From positions 303,246 through 367,245 of the forward strand of contig NZ_LKEH01000043.1 of NCBI RefSeq assembly GCF_001642795.1: a stretch of 64,000 nt of DNA, given 5' to 3'. Position numbers and translations under genes: made by a program. Below the pieces are notes generated by a model. That model was not told the origin of the DNA, searched no databases, and saw only the letters and a list, made by a program, of their open reading frames with translations. This stretch comes from Pseudomonas viridiflava (lineage in GTDB: Bacteria; Pseudomonadota; Gammaproteobacteria; Pseudomonadales; Pseudomonadaceae). Each line of letters starts with the position of its first letter. Positions within the stretch are counted from its first letter, which is position 1. Positions 1 to 10,502 of this stretch are shown here, piece after piece.

Positions 1-3000
1 CAAGGCGCGGCGCCCGGTTTGCACATGCCGCAGCACGGCGGTCCGCTGTTCGGGAAAGGTGTTGAGCCAGGTTTCGATGACCGCCATGTCCCGTTCCAGC
101 GCCGAACGACTGTGCGCCGACAGCAGCAGACACGGCACGTCGTCCTGCGGGACGATTTCGGCCTGTGGCGCGGCGCCGATAATGACGTGAGCGTTGGTGC
201 CGCCAATGCCGAAACTGCTGACCCCGGCCAGCCGTCGGCGCCCTTCCGGCCATGGCAGGGACGTGGTGGGGATATAGAACGGCGAGTGTTCCAGGTCGAT
301 CTGCGGGTTGATCCGAGAGAAGCCGAGGTTGGGCGGGATCACGCCGTGAAAGACCGCAAGCGCTGCACGGATCAGCCCGACCACGCCTGCCGCTGCGCCC
401 AGGTGACCGATCTGGCTTTTCACCGAGGCCAGCGCACAACTGGCAGCCGGTGCAGGGCCAAATGCCTTGCTCAACGCCGCGACTTCCACCGGATCACCCA
501 GCAAAGTGCCGGTGCCGTGGGCTTCGATGTAGCCCATGTCGGTTCCGCCCACGCCTGCCTTGCGCATGGCATCGCGGATGACCGCCGTCTGCCCCGCCAC
601 AGAAGGCGCGGTGTAGCTCATCTTGCTGCGACCGTCGTTGTTCAGCGCCGTGGCCTCGACCACTGCGTAGATCCGGTCGCCATCAGCCCTGGCGCGTGCC
701 AGCGGTTTGAGCACCACGACGCCATAACCACTGGCGCCGATGGTGCCGCTGGCGTCCTCGCTGAACGGCCGACACAGGCCATCGCGGGAAAAGATGTGCT
801 GGGAACGGTGGCGATAGCCTTCGGTCAGCGTCGGATCGACCAGCACGCCAGCGGCCAGCATCACGTCGCTGTCGCCCTGACGCAGCATGGCACCGGCCAG
901 ATGGACCGCGATCAGCGAACTGCCGCACGCGGCCTGAACACTCATGGCCGGACCGGTAAGATCCAGGTGATAAGCGACCTTGGTGGCCAGAAAATCCTTG
1001 TCGTGATGCAACGCCATCTGAAAGCCGTCCGGCAGATCGCCGTCAGCGCTCTCGCGCAGCATCTGCTGGAAGTACGTGGTCTCGCCGCAACTGGCGATCA
1101 GCCCGATGCGCGGACCGTCGGCTTTCGGGACCATCCCCGCGTGCTGTAACGCCTGCACACAGGCCATCAGCAAGTGCCGCTGCTGCGGGTCCATCAGACG
1201 GGCTTCCTGACGGCTGATGCCGAAATACTCAGGGTCGAAATCCAGCAGACCCGCCAGCTGACTGCGAGCGCCCACCTGCCCCTCGACGGCGGCAAACTGT
1301 TCGATGCCCACCTGATTGCCCTGAATCATCGTCCAGAATTCGGCCAGGTTCTGCGCACCGGCCACGTTGACGGTCATGCCGATGATTGCCATGGGTTGTT
1401 CACGGGTATCGACAGCATCGACGCCCTGCTCGCGCGTGACCGGCGCTGATGACGAACTGCCCAGATGGTGCGCCAGACGCCGCACGGTGACGTGTTCGAA
1501 CAGGTCGGACATCGAAACGGCCTGCGGCAATGCCTGGGCATAGCGCGCATGCAGCCGCATCAGGCCGAGACTGGTCGCACCGGCCTCGAAAAACGTCTGA
1601 TCCGGCTCGATGGGACGCCCAATCACCGCCACGAACAGCTCGGTCAACTGCTGTTCCAGCGGGCTGAGCTGCGAAGCAGGTGCCGCAGTAAACGAGCGTT
1701 CCAGCACCACGCCCAGCCCGGTCAACGCCTTGCGATCGATCTTGCCACTGGGCGTGCGCGGCCAGACGTCGAGCTGGCGGTATTCATTGATGCGCACATG
1801 GGCGGGCAGGTGCAGTGCCACCTGACGATCCAGCGCCTGAAGATCGGGCGGCGTGCCGTCCAGGTGCAGACAGGCCGTGAGGCGCTGCGGCTCGTCCTGA
1901 AGGATCACGACTGCATTGATCACCAAAGGGTGCTGCATCAGCGCCGCTTCAATCTGCCCCAGTTCCAGACGCTGACCGCTGATTTTGACCTGTTGATCGT
2001 CACGCCCCAGATAGTGCAAACGCCCCTCGGCATCGGCGCAGGCCAGATCGCCCGTGCGATAGAACAACGCCGTGCTGCCATCGGGCCGTGGCAGCTCGAC
2101 AAAACGCGTGGCATTCAGCACAGGATCTGCGAGGTAGCAGCGGGAAATCATCGGCCCGGCCACCAGCAGATAACCCCGATTGCCAGCAGGAACGGGACGG
2201 TCGAAGTCATCCACCAGCAGCAACAGCGCGTTGCTCACCGCTCGCCCGATGGGTGCTCGCAACGGCCAGTCGCGAACGGACTCGGGCAGGCGCCAGGCGC
2301 TGACCACATGGGTTTCGGTCGGGCCGTAATGATTGAACAGGCGCGCCTGGGGCATGCCGTCAAACCAGTCGCGCAGTGCATCGGTGCAGAGCAGTTGCTC
2401 GCCCGCCGTGATCACCTCGCGCAAGGCCTGCGGGTACACCTTCTGGCCGACCGCGGTTTGCGCCAGATGCTGCAAGGCCACACAGGGCAGGAACAATCGC
2501 TCGATACGGGCTTCAAGCAAATAATCCAGCAATGCCTGCGCATCCTGACGCCAGCGCGGTTTGATCAGGTGATAGGTTCCGCCACCGCACAGGGTGCTGA
2601 AAATCTCCTGAAACGAGACGTCGAAGGACAGCATGGAAAATTGCAGGGTAACGGATCGTGCTGGGAGCTGACCCTGGGTGCGCTGCCATTGCAGCAGGTT
2701 GCAGAGTGTCAGGTCCGGCACCTGCACACCTTTTGGCGTGCCGGTGGAGCCCGAGGTAAACAGGGTGTACAGCGGGCGTTCGCCGTTGTGTCGCGGGCGC
2801 TGCAAGGATCGCGGCGCAGCATCAAGGTCAACGCGATGGCAGACGAAGCGCTCGACAGCCAGTTCATTCAGTGCCGCTTCGGTCTCGGCGCTGAACAGCA
2901 GGCAGTGCGGTTGTGCCTGTTGCAACACCTGACGCTGAACGGCCAACGGATAGCCGGGGTCGAGTGGTACGGCGGTCAGGTTGAGTTTGGCCAGAGCCAG

Positions 3001-6000
3001 CAAGGCGACGATGTGCTCGACCGAGGCGTCCAGATACAGCACCACTTGCAGTGGCTCTTTGGTTTGATCGTTTGCAGGGTATTGCTCGACCAGAAGCGCG
3101 GCCAGGGTATCGGCCAATGTATTCAGCTCGGCGTAACTCACATGGCGCTGGTCAGCGACCAGCGCGATGGACCGCGGTGTGCACAGCGCCTGATGTTCGA
3201 ACCAGTCGGCCAGAGTCGTGAATGGCGGTTCGGTGCGGTCGCCGACACTGGCCGGAGGCAGGCCGAGACGATGCGGTAAAAGTACGTCATGCAGCGTCGC
3301 GGTCGGGCGCTCCAGCAGAGCGTCCAGACCACGCTGGAACAGCATGTTGATGGCGTCGATCTGTGCCGCATCGAAGTGACTGCTCTGGTATTCCCACCAG
3401 CATTCAAGCTGCGATCCGCCCTGCACCAGCAGCAACGTCAGCGGACACTTGGCCTGCAACGTTTCGTTGAATTCCAGCGTGGCCTGCAGCGGCCCGTCGT
3501 TGAGGCTGGCGTAGTCGGTGTTTTCCAGCACGAACATGAAATCGAACAGGGCCGAACCGGATGACAGCCGCAGGTCTTCAACCAGATCCGCCAGAGCCAC
3601 ATCCTGCAATGCCAGCACCTCGCGCACGAGGTCAGTCTGAATGCGCAGTTGCTCGCTCAACGTCACCTCATGATTGAACGCAGCGGGAATCAGCACGGTG
3701 TTGGCGAACATGCCCGGCGCGTGCTCGAACTCCGCCAGTGGCCGGTTCAATACCGGACTGGCGATCCTTGGCCGCTCGCAACCGGTCAGGGCATACAGGC
3801 TCCAAGCGTAGACACTGAACAGCACGTCGAACCGGGTAAAGCGCTGGCGGCTGCAGAAACGATCCAGTGCGGCGCTGCGCAACTCGCCCAGCGGCTGCCG
3901 ATACAGACGGGCCTGCGGACTGACAGCACGCACCGGCGGTAGCGCCGATGAAGGCGTGTCCTGAAGACGGTGCAGCTCGGCCAACGCTCGACGCTGATCA
4001 CGGTATTGCGGGGCCACGCGCCACTGACGCTGCCATTGAGCGAATTCCAGGGTGGTCAGGCTCGGCACTGCATCGGCGGTGGCTCTGCCCTGCGCCGCAT
4101 CTTCGTACAGTTGCGTCAGATCATCGAACAGCAGGTTCATTGACCAGCCATCGGTGATGATGTGATGCAGGTTCATCAACAGCCGACAGCTGCCATCGGC
4201 AAACGGCAGCAGCCAGGTCCGAAACAGGGTCGGCATCGACAGATCGAACGGCGTGTCGAAGACCAGCGTCGCAAAGCTGCGCCAGGTGTCCTGCGTGAAA
4301 TGCCCGAGCGCAAAGACTTTGCATGGTGTGCCGTGCTCGGCCACCACCTGATACAACCCGTCAGGACCGGACTCGAACGCCATGCGCAACGCCGAATGCC
4401 GGGCCACGAGGCGATCCACGGTATCGGCCAGCGCCTGAATTTGAATCCCGCTTTTCAGGTGAAGGATGATCGGCACGTTGTAGGCGGTCGAGTCCGGCAT
4501 TCGTTGCTGAATCAGCCACAGACGGCTCTGCTCGGCGGTTGCAGGCTGACGTCGGTCGTTGCTGATGACGGGTGCGACGGGATAACCGGAGGCGATGTTC
4601 TGCTCGGCATTCAAGCGTTCGGCGAGCGCTGAGAAAGGCTCGCTGAGCAGCGCGCTCATAGTGATATCCCGCTGCCAACGGGTGCGAATCATCGAACGCA
4701 GGCGCATGGCTTTCAGCGAATCGCCACCACTGCCCAGCCAATCATCCTGAGCGCACAGCGCAGGTTGCGACAACAGCATGCGGGCCTGACTCAGCAGCCA
4801 ATCCAGCACCGCTGACTGCGCTTGCGCAACAGGCGCTTCGTGACCCGGCTGTTCGACAGCCGCGCGCCAGGGTGCCAATGGCTGGGCCAGCAGTGCATCG
4901 CGGTCGATCTTGCCATTGGCGGTCAGCGGCAAACGCTGAACCACGAACAGCTGATGCGGGCGCATCCACGGTGCGAGTTGCGTACGCAGATGCGTGTCGA
5001 ACTCGCGATAGTCCAACGGGTGTCGCGGCACAATGAACGCCAGCAACTGGTGGTCTTCAGCGGCGTGTCGGCGCGTGCAGACGTAGGCCTGGGCAACGCC
5101 TGAATGCTCCAGCAGACGCTGCTCGACCTCGCCCGGCTCGATGCGAAAGCCGCGAACCTTGACCTGACGATCCATGCGGCCCAGGTACTCGATCAAGCCG
5201 TCGCTGTTGAGCCGCACCTGATCGCCGGTTCGGTAATAGCGCCGCTCTGCACCTTCGGGGTCACGCAACTGCACGAAACTGTGCACCGTATCGTGCGGGC
5301 GATTGCGGTAGCCGCGCGCGACGCCGCTGCCGCTCAGGTACAGCTCGCCTGCTTCGCCCTGCTCGACCGCGCATTGTTGGGCGTCCAGAACGCACAGTCC
5401 GGTGTCTGGCAACGGTCGGCCGATCGGCACTGAATCGCCCTGAAAACTCCGGGCAATCGGGTACGTCAGCGCGAACGTGGTGCATTCGGTCGGACCGTAC
5501 GCGTTGAAGATCCGGCACTGACTGTCGGGATTGGCGTGGTACCAGGCGCGCACAGCAGCAGCGCTGACCTGTTCGCCACCGATCAGCACCTGACGCAGGC
5601 TGGCGAAGCAGCTCGGGAAGTCGGCGCTCAAGGTATTGAACAGCGAAACCGTCATGAACAGGTTATCGACCCGCTGCGTTTCGAGCACCTCGGCGAGGCG
5701 TCGCGCATCGTGCAGGTCGTCGTCAGCGATGATCACGCAGCAGCCGCCATTGAGCAGCGGTGCCCAGACCTCGAAACTGCATGCATCGAATGCCGGATTG
5801 GACAGGCAGGCGAACCGGTCAGTCGCACGAATCTCGATATAACCCTCAGGCTCGGCAAGCCGCAGCAGACCACGCTCGCCGACCTCGACCGCTTTCGGCA
5901 CGCCCGTGGTGCCGGAGGTGTAGAACAGGAACATCACCTCGGCGAAATATTCGGCGAGCGGCTGGACGGGATGATCGGGATGATCCAGCAGCACATCGAC

Positions 6001-6390
6001 GCCGAGCTGCCAGACCGACGGCGTCCAGTTCAGATCATTCGTCAGGGTCACCAGACCGACGCACCCGGCATCAGCCAGCATCAGTTCCCGACGCGCCAGC
6101 GGGCTGGCCGCGTCCAGTGGTACCACCACGGCGCCAACCTTCAGGGCACCCAGCATCGCTGCCAGCCACTGCCAGCTGCGCGGCATGCACAGCGCGAGGG
6201 ATTGGCCGGGTTTTACGCCGCGAGCCTTGAGCCCGCAAGCGACACGTTCACTGGCGCTGGCCAGTTGTGCGTAGCTCAGATGAGTCTGCTGGTCGATCAC
6301 CGCCAGTGCCTGCGGCTGGCGGCGGACCTGCCCGGCAAAACGACCCAGCAAGGTCGCCTGGGTTTGCGCACCGCTCTTGTGACTGTCCAT
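1..6390 (-). CDS. Hybrid NRPS-PKS megasynthase, A-T-C-A-T-KS..., 3' end outside window
   Basis: The gene begins at ATG 6388-6390, inside an ATGA overlap with the preceding NRPS gene, and stays open for 2130 codons to base 1. Domains in order: adenylation (YTSGTTG near residue 160), carrier (GGDS near 555), condensation (HHIITDGWS near 745), adenylation (TSGSTG near 1213), carrier (GATS near 1603), ketosynthase from about 1665. The KS has its active cysteine in QAACGSSL (near 1821), HGTGT (near 1960) and the NAHV motif. The first A domain reads about DAFFLGATFK (Ile/Val-like). The second reads DVQLIAHVVK, the classical proline code. With no C domain in front of the first A, this protein looks like the initiating enzyme although it is third in the operon. 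Domain calls are firm; substrates are inferred. An AT and ACP should follow outside the window. Confidence 0.93.
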   Translation of the reverse strand, partial: MDSHKSGAQTQATLLGRFAGQVRRQPQALAVIDQQTHLSYAQLASASERVACGLKARGVKPGQSLALCMPRSWQWLAAMLGALKVGAVVVPLDAASPLARRELMLADAGCVGLVTLTNDLNWTPSVWQLGVDVLLDHPDHPVQPLAEYFAEVMFLFYTSGTTGVPKAVEVGERGLLRLAEPEGYIEIRATDRFACLSNPAFDACSFEVWAPLLNGGCCVIIADDDLHDARRLAEVLETQRVDNLFMTVSLFNTLSADFPSCFASLRQVLIGGEQVSAAAVRAWYHANPDSQCRIFNAYGPTECTTFALTYPIARSFQGDSVPIGRPLPDTGLCVLDAQQCAVEQGEAGELYLSGSGVARGYRNRPHDTVHSFVQLRDPEGAERRYYRTGDQVRLNSDGLIEYLGRMDRQVKVRGFRIEPGEVEQRLLEHSGVAQAYVCTRRHAAEDHQLLAFIVPRHPLDYREFDTHLRTQLAPWMRPHQLFVVQRLPLTANGKIDRDALLAQPLAPWRAAVEQPGHEAPVAQAQSAVLDWLLSQARMLLSQPALCAQDDWLGSGGDSLKAMRLRSMIRTRWQRDITMSALLSEPFSALAERLNAEQNIASGYPVAPVISNDRRQPATAEQSRLWLIQQRMPDSTAYNVPIILHLKSGIQIQALADTVDRLVARHSALRMAFESGPDGLYQVVAEHGTPCKVFALGHFTQDTWRSFATLVFDTPFDLSMPTLFRTWLLPFADGSCRLLMNLHHIITDGWSMNLLFDDLTQLYEDAAQGRATADAVPSLTTLEFAQWQRQWRVAPQYRDQRRALAELHRLQDTPSSALPPVRAVSPQARLYRQPLGELRSAALDRFCSRQRFTRFDVLFSVYAWSLYALTGCERPRIASPVLNRPLAEFEHAPGMFANTVLIPAAFNHEVTLSEQLRIQTDLVREVLALQDVALADLVEDLRLSSGSALFDFMFVLENTDYASLNDGPLQATLEFNETLQAKCPLTLLLVQGGSQLECWWEYQSSHFDAAQIDAINMLFQRGLDALLERPTATLHDVLLPHRLGLPPASVGDRTEPPFTTLADWFEHQALCTPRSIALVADQRHVSYAELNTLADTLAALLVEQYPANDQTKEPLQVVLYLDASVEHIVALLALAKLNLTAVPLDPGYPLAVQRQVLQQAQPHCLLFSAETEAALNELAVERFVCHRVDLDAAPRSLQRPRHNGERPLYTLFTSGSTGTPKGVQVPDLTLCNLLQWQRTQGQLPARSVTLQFSMLSFDVSFQEIFSTLCGGGTYHLIKPRWRQDAQALLDYLLEARIERLFLPCVALQHLAQTAVGQKVYPQALREVITAGEQLLCTDALRDWFDGMPQARLFNHYGPTETHVVSAWRLPESVRDWPLRAPIGRAVSNALLLLVDDFDRPVPAGNRGYLLVAGPMISRCYLADPVLNATRFVELPRPDGSTALFYRTGDLACADAEGRLHYLGRDDQQVKISGQRLELGQIEAALMQHPLVINAVVILQDEPQRLTACLHLDGTPPDLQALDRQVALHLPAHVRINEYRQLDVWPRTPSGKIDRKALTGLGVVLERSFTAAPASQLSPLEQQLTELFVAVIGRPIEPDQTFFEAGATSLGLMRLHARYAQALPQAVSMSDLFEHVTVRRLAHHLGSSSSAPVTREQGVDAVDTREQPMAIIGMTVNVAGAQNLAEFWTMIQGNQVGIEQFAAVEGQVGARSQLAGLLDFDPEYFGISRQEARLMDPQQRHLLMACVQALQHAGMVPKADGPRIGLIASCGETTYFQQMLRESADGDLPDGFQMALHHDKDFLATKVAYHLDLTGPAMSVQAACGSSLIAVHLAGAMLRQGDSDVMLAAGVLVDPTLTEGYRHRSQHIFSRDGLCRPFSEDASGTIGASGYGVVVLKPLARARADGDRIYAVVEATALNNDGRSKMSYTAPSVAGQTAVIRDAMRKAGVGGTDMGYIEAHGTGTLLGDPVEVAALSKAFGPAPAASCALASVKSQIGHLGAAAGVVGLIRAALAVFHGVIPPNLGFSRINPQIDLEHSPFYIPTTSLPWPEGRRRLAGVSSFGIGGTNAHVIIGAAPQAEIVPQDDVPCLLLSAHSRSALERDMAVIETWLNTFPEQRTAVLRHVQTGRRAL

Positions 6391-9300
6391 CAATTCGCCT
6401 CCTGCGTATCGAAACGTTGCAGCTCGCGCTCCAGAACCTCAGAGACGCGATGCACTTCAGCGCTTTCCAGCATGTCCCAGTGCCCGCCATGTACCAGCCT
6501 GGCCAGATAGCCATCGCCTGCACGGCGACGCCAGAAGCCGCGCAGTTCATGCAGTTGCCGACGACTGAAGCCTTCGCGAGCCTGAATCAACACGATCCGG
6601 CCGGCGTGCGGCGCACAGTCGTAAGCCGCCATGGCGAGCCGGTTATGGTTGTAAAGATGGAAATAGCGCTCGACCTGCGCGTCTTCGATGCCCGGATACA
6701 TGCCGTTGAAGCGCACCAGCTTGTCGCGAAACTCGGCCATGTCCACGGTGCCGATCTGCTGCCGGAAACCCGGATCGTCCGAACCCTGGGTGTCGAGCAG
6801 CACCACGCTCACCTGACGATGCCCCGCTGCGGTCAGGCGCCGGGCCATTTCATAGGCCACCAGCCCACCGAACGACAGGCCGGTGAGAATCAGCGGCCGG
6901 TCGGTCATTGGTTCGATCAGGCGCAGGTAGGCCTCGGCCATGGCTTCGACAGTCGGCTCGGTGCTTTCTCCGGGATTCAGGCCCGGCGACTGCACACCAT
7001 AGACACCGACATGCTCCGGCAGAACCTTGGCCAGCGACAGGTAACAGAACGCCGTTCCGCCCGCCGGGTGGATGCACACGACATTGCGTCGCCCCTCGCC
7101 CCGGCGAAACTCGATCAGATTGCCTTGCGCAGTGGCAAGGTCGGCGCCAGTGCGCAGCCAGCCGCCCAGAGCTTCGATGGTCGGGTGAGCCATGATCACC
7201 CGCACCGGCACGTCGACGGCAAAGGTCTGACCGATCTGATACGCCATCTTGATGGCCGCAATCGAGGTGCCGCCGACGTTGAAAAAGTTGTCGCGAATGC
7301 CGATCTGCGGCGCCAGCAACAGGCTCTTCCAGATCTGATAGAGCGCCAGCTCGATGTGGTCCCGAGGGCTGCCGAGGTTGACCTGACGCGCGGCCAGATC
7401 CTGATCGGCCAGGGCTGCCAGCGCGTCGCGGTCCACCTTGCCGTTGGCGGTCAACGGCAGTTTTTCCAGCCAAAGGTAGGCGCTGGGCAGCACCGCACTG
7501 GACAGGGTCACCGCCAGATGCGCGTGCAGTGTGGCTTCGTCCAGCGGTTCGTCAGCCACATAGCACGCGACCAGCCGTTGATTCTGTGCCGTATCACCGA
7601 CCATCAGCACCACGCAGGCACGCAGGGTCGGGAACATGTCCAGTCGTGCTTCGATCTCGCTCAGCTCAAGGCGCACACCGCGCAGCTTGACCTGAAAATC
7701 GTTGCGACCGAGAAACTCCACCTGACCGTCCGCCCGATAGCGCGCCAGATCGCCGCTGCGGTACAACCGATCCCCGGCCACGAACGGGCTGTCGATGAAG
7801 CGCTCGGCCGTCAGCGTATCCAGCCCGAGATAGCCCCGCGCAACGCCCACGCCGCCAATGTGCAACTGGCCGGTGACACCGACCGGCACCGGCGCATCGC
7901 GCTCATCCAGCACGTGCAGGCGGTTATTGGCGATGGGCCGCCCAATCGGTAACTGACGGGCTGGCACTTCGGCGCCGGGCTCCAGGGTCCAGATGCTGTT
8001 GATGACTGTGGTTTCGGTGGGGCCATACACGTTGTGCAGGCGGGCATTGGGCAAGCGCTCCTGAAAACGTCGGGCCAGCGCAGGTGACAGTTCGCCGCCA
8101 CCGCTGAACACGTCCGTCAGCGAGTCGCACACGGTCACTTCATCGACGTCCAGAAACAGCTGCAGCATGGCGGGCACGAACACCATGGCCGTGACCCTCT
8201 GTTCACGGACGACCTGCGCCAGATAGCCCGGTTCGAAATGCCCGCCGGGACGCGCAATGACCAATCGCCCGCCCGTGGCCAGCGGCCAGAAGGTTTCCCA
8301 GGCCGAGGCGTCGAAGCCGAACGGAATCTTGTGCAGCATCGCGCCGGATTCGCCGCAGACCTGCAGGCACCACAGCAGCAGATTGCTCAGGCCGCGATGC
8401 GCCACCATGACGCCCTTGGGCAGCCCGGTGGTGCCCGAGGTGTAGATCACGTAGGCGAGATGATCAGCGGTCAGCCCGATACTGCGCGGATCAATGTTCT
8501 GTGTGGCGCAACCGGCCCAGAGCCCGGCGTCGGCCTGAACGTCGAACACCGGCGCTTCCCAACCGGCATCCTGCTGCGCCTGCCGCAGAATCGCACGGGC
8601 GTTGCCCAGGGTCAGCAGCACGGCCGGACGGCAGTCGCTGAGCATGTGACCGAGGCGACCGACCGGGTAATCGGGGTCCAGCGGCACGTAGGCGCCGCCC
8701 GCCTTGAGCACGGCCAGCAGGGCCACCGGCAGTTCCAGCGAACGCTCGATGCACACCGCTACGCGAACGTCAGGACCGACGCCCTGCTCACGCAGGTAGT
8801 GCGCCAGCCGGTTGGCCCGGGTATTGAGCTCGGCGTAACTCAGCGACTGATCTTCGAAAACCACGGCACAGGCGTCGGGATGCGCAGCGGCCTGAGCCTC
8901 GACCAGGCTGTGTACGCACTCGGCAACCTGCCCCAGCGGAGCCGAGCGGTTCCATTCGATCAGCATCTGCTCGCGCTCTGTTTCAGTGAGCAATTGCAGG
9001 GCTGCAATCGGCTGCTTGGCATCCTGCGCGATCTGCTCCAGCAGATGCCGGTAATGAGCACTGAGGCGCTCGATGGTGGTGACGTCGAACAGGTCGGTGT
9101 TGTATTCGACCAGCAGGTTCAGCCTGCCGTCGCGCTCGACCCACTCGAAAGCCAGATCGAATTTGGCCGTTGCGCTGCCGGTGATGTACGGCGCCATCTC
9201 GACGCCCGGCAACTGCACGGCAGCGCCGGGGGTGTTCTGCAGCACCAGCATGACCTGGAACAGCGGCGAGTAAGCCGTATCGCGCTGCGGGTTGACCGCT

Positions 9301-10502
9301 TCGACGACCCGGTCGAACGGCACGTCCTGATGGGTGTGCACGTCCAGCAGCGTCGTGCGCACCTCACGTAGCAATTCGGCAAAGGTCTGCTGCGGGTCCA
9401 GGCGCTGGCGGATCACCAACGTATTGACGAAATGCCCGATCAGCGGCTCGACCTCGGGACGGGTCCGGTTGGCGAACGGCGTGCCGATGCACAGATCCTG
9501 CTGACCGCTGTAGCGCCACAGCAGCACCGACAACGCCGCCGTGAGCACATTGAACAACGTGCCACGGGTCTCCCGGCCCAGCGAAGTGAGTGCGCGCAAG
9601 GTCGTAGCGTCCAGCGACGAACTGAAGGTCGCCCCGGCATAGCGCTGCACTCTGGGCCGTGGCCGGTCGGTGGGCAGGGTCAGCAATGGCGGAGCGTCGT
9701 TCAAGGTCCGCCGCCAGAAATCGAGCTGTTGTTCCAGCGCCCCGCCGCCAAGACGGTGCTGTTGCCAGCAGGCGTAATCGGCGTATTGCACCGCAAGCGG
9801 TGGCAGGCTTGAGGGCTGTCCTCGCAGAAAGTTGCCGTACAGCGCGGCGACTTCATGCAACACGACACCCATGGACCAGCCATCGGCAATGATGTGATGC
9901 ACGCAGTACAACCACAGGTATTCGTCGTCCGCCAGGCGCAGCAGCGAAGCGCGAAACAACGGGCCGTGAGCAAGATCAAACGGCGATTTGGCGTCGCGTT
10001 CGACGGCTGCCCTGATGATCGTCTCGCGTTCGGCCTCTGCGGCACTCCGCAGATCGGTCACGGACAGCATCAGCGGCATGGCCGCGTGCACCACCTGACG
10101 CGGCTCGCCGTCAATGCTGCGAAATGTGGTGCGCAGTATTTCATGACGTGCTACGAGCCCGTTCAGCGCCCTTTCCAGCACCGCCACATCAAGCGGCCCT
10201 TTAAGGGTCACGGCCGTCGGCACGTTATAGAACGCACTGCCTGGTTCAAGCTGGTCGAGGAACCACAGCTGGCGTTGGGAGAACGACAGGGGCACGTCGG
10301 CCTGTCCATCGCTGCGTCGTGGAATCGCGGCCGGATCGGCCCCGTTCAGCCGGGCGATCAGCTCCAGCTTGTGAAGCTTGAGTGCCTGGAGCATTTCGTC
10401 CGTGAGAAAACCACGCGGCGCCTTGCAGCGCAGTTTGTCGCCATCCACTTCGAGCGCAACGGCATGGCGGTCGAACAGTTCCAGCAATTGACGGGCGTTC
10501 AT
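6390..10502 (-). CDS. NRPS termination module, TubC dock-C-A-T-TE
   Basis: A 1370-aa nonribosomal peptide synthetase. The first 55 residues resemble a TubC-type N-terminal docking domain (MNARQLLELFDRHAVALEVD). Then follow a condensation domain (HHIIADGWS near 204), an adenylation domain (YTSGTTGLPKG near 689), a carrier domain (NVGGTSI near 1077) and a C-terminal thioesterase with GLSFGG (near 1208), LLDTQG and a late HGGH histidine. The specificity residues read about DAWVVSVVIK, which I cannot assign. The start overlaps the stop of the upstream NRPS (ATGA at 10499-10502), and its stop overlaps the next start (6388-6392), so translation is probably coupled. The thioesterase implies product release here, so this is probably the last module although it is second in gene order. 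The docking domain probably receives the acidic C-terminus of the 3236-aa protein (inference). Confidence 0.93.
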   Translation of the reverse strand: MNARQLLELFDRHAVALEVDGDKLRCKAPRGFLTDEMLQALKLHKLELIARLNGADPAAIPRRSDGQADVPLSFSQRQLWFLDQLEPGSAFYNVPTAVTLKGPLDVAVLERALNGLVARHEILRTTFRSIDGEPRQVVHAAMPLMLSVTDLRSAAEAERETIIRAAVERDAKSPFDLAHGPLFRASLLRLADDEYLWLYCVHHIIADGWSMGVVLHEVAALYGNFLRGQPSSLPPLAVQYADYACWQQHRLGGGALEQQLDFWRRTLNDAPPLLTLPTDRPRPRVQRYAGATFSSSLDATTLRALTSLGRETRGTLFNVLTAALSVLLWRYSGQQDLCIGTPFANRTRPEVEPLIGHFVNTLVIRQRLDPQQTFAELLREVRTTLLDVHTHQDVPFDRVVEAVNPQRDTAYSPLFQVMLVLQNTPGAAVQLPGVEMAPYITGSATAKFDLAFEWVERDGRLNLLVEYNTDLFDVTTIERLSAHYRHLLEQIAQDAKQPIAALQLLTETEREQMLIEWNRSAPLGQVAECVHSLVEAQAAAHPDACAVVFEDQSLSYAELNTRANRLAHYLREQGVGPDVRVAVCIERSLELPVALLAVLKAGGAYVPLDPDYPVGRLGHMLSDCRPAVLLTLGNARAILRQAQQDAGWEAPVFDVQADAGLWAGCATQNIDPRSIGLTADHLAYVIYTSGTTGLPKGVMVAHRGLSNLLLWCLQVCGESGAMLHKIPFGFDASAWETFWPLATGGRLVIARPGGHFEPGYLAQVVREQRVTAMVFVPAMLQLFLDVDEVTVCDSLTDVFSGGGELSPALARRFQERLPNARLHNVYGPTETTVINSIWTLEPGAEVPARQLPIGRPIANNRLHVLDERDAPVPVGVTGQLHIGGVGVARGYLGLDTLTAERFIDSPFVAGDRLYRSGDLARYRADGQVEFLGRNDFQVKLRGVRLELSEIEARLDMFPTLRACVVLMVGDTAQNQRLVACYVADEPLDEATLHAHLAVTLSSAVLPSAYLWLEKLPLTANGKVDRDALAALADQDLAARQVNLGSPRDHIELALYQIWKSLLLAPQIGIRDNFFNVGGTSIAAIKMAYQIGQTFAVDVPVRVIMAHPTIEALGGWLRTGADLATAQGNLIEFRRGEGRRNVVCIHPAGGTAFCYLSLAKVLPEHVGVYGVQSPGLNPGESTEPTVEAMAEAYLRLIEPMTDRPLILTGLSFGGLVAYEMARRLTAAGHRQVSVVLLDTQGSDDPGFRQQIGTVDMAEFRDKLVRFNGMYPGIEDAQVERYFHLYNHNRLAMAAYDCAPHAGRIVLIQAREGFSRRQLHELRGFWRRRAGDGYLARLVHGGHWDMLESAEVHRVSEVLERELQRFDTQEAN

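Noticed and set aside
1465..3279. 604-codon open frame on the plus strand
   Set aside because: Antisense to the clear A and T domains of the third NRPS gene; composition typical of a shadow frame.
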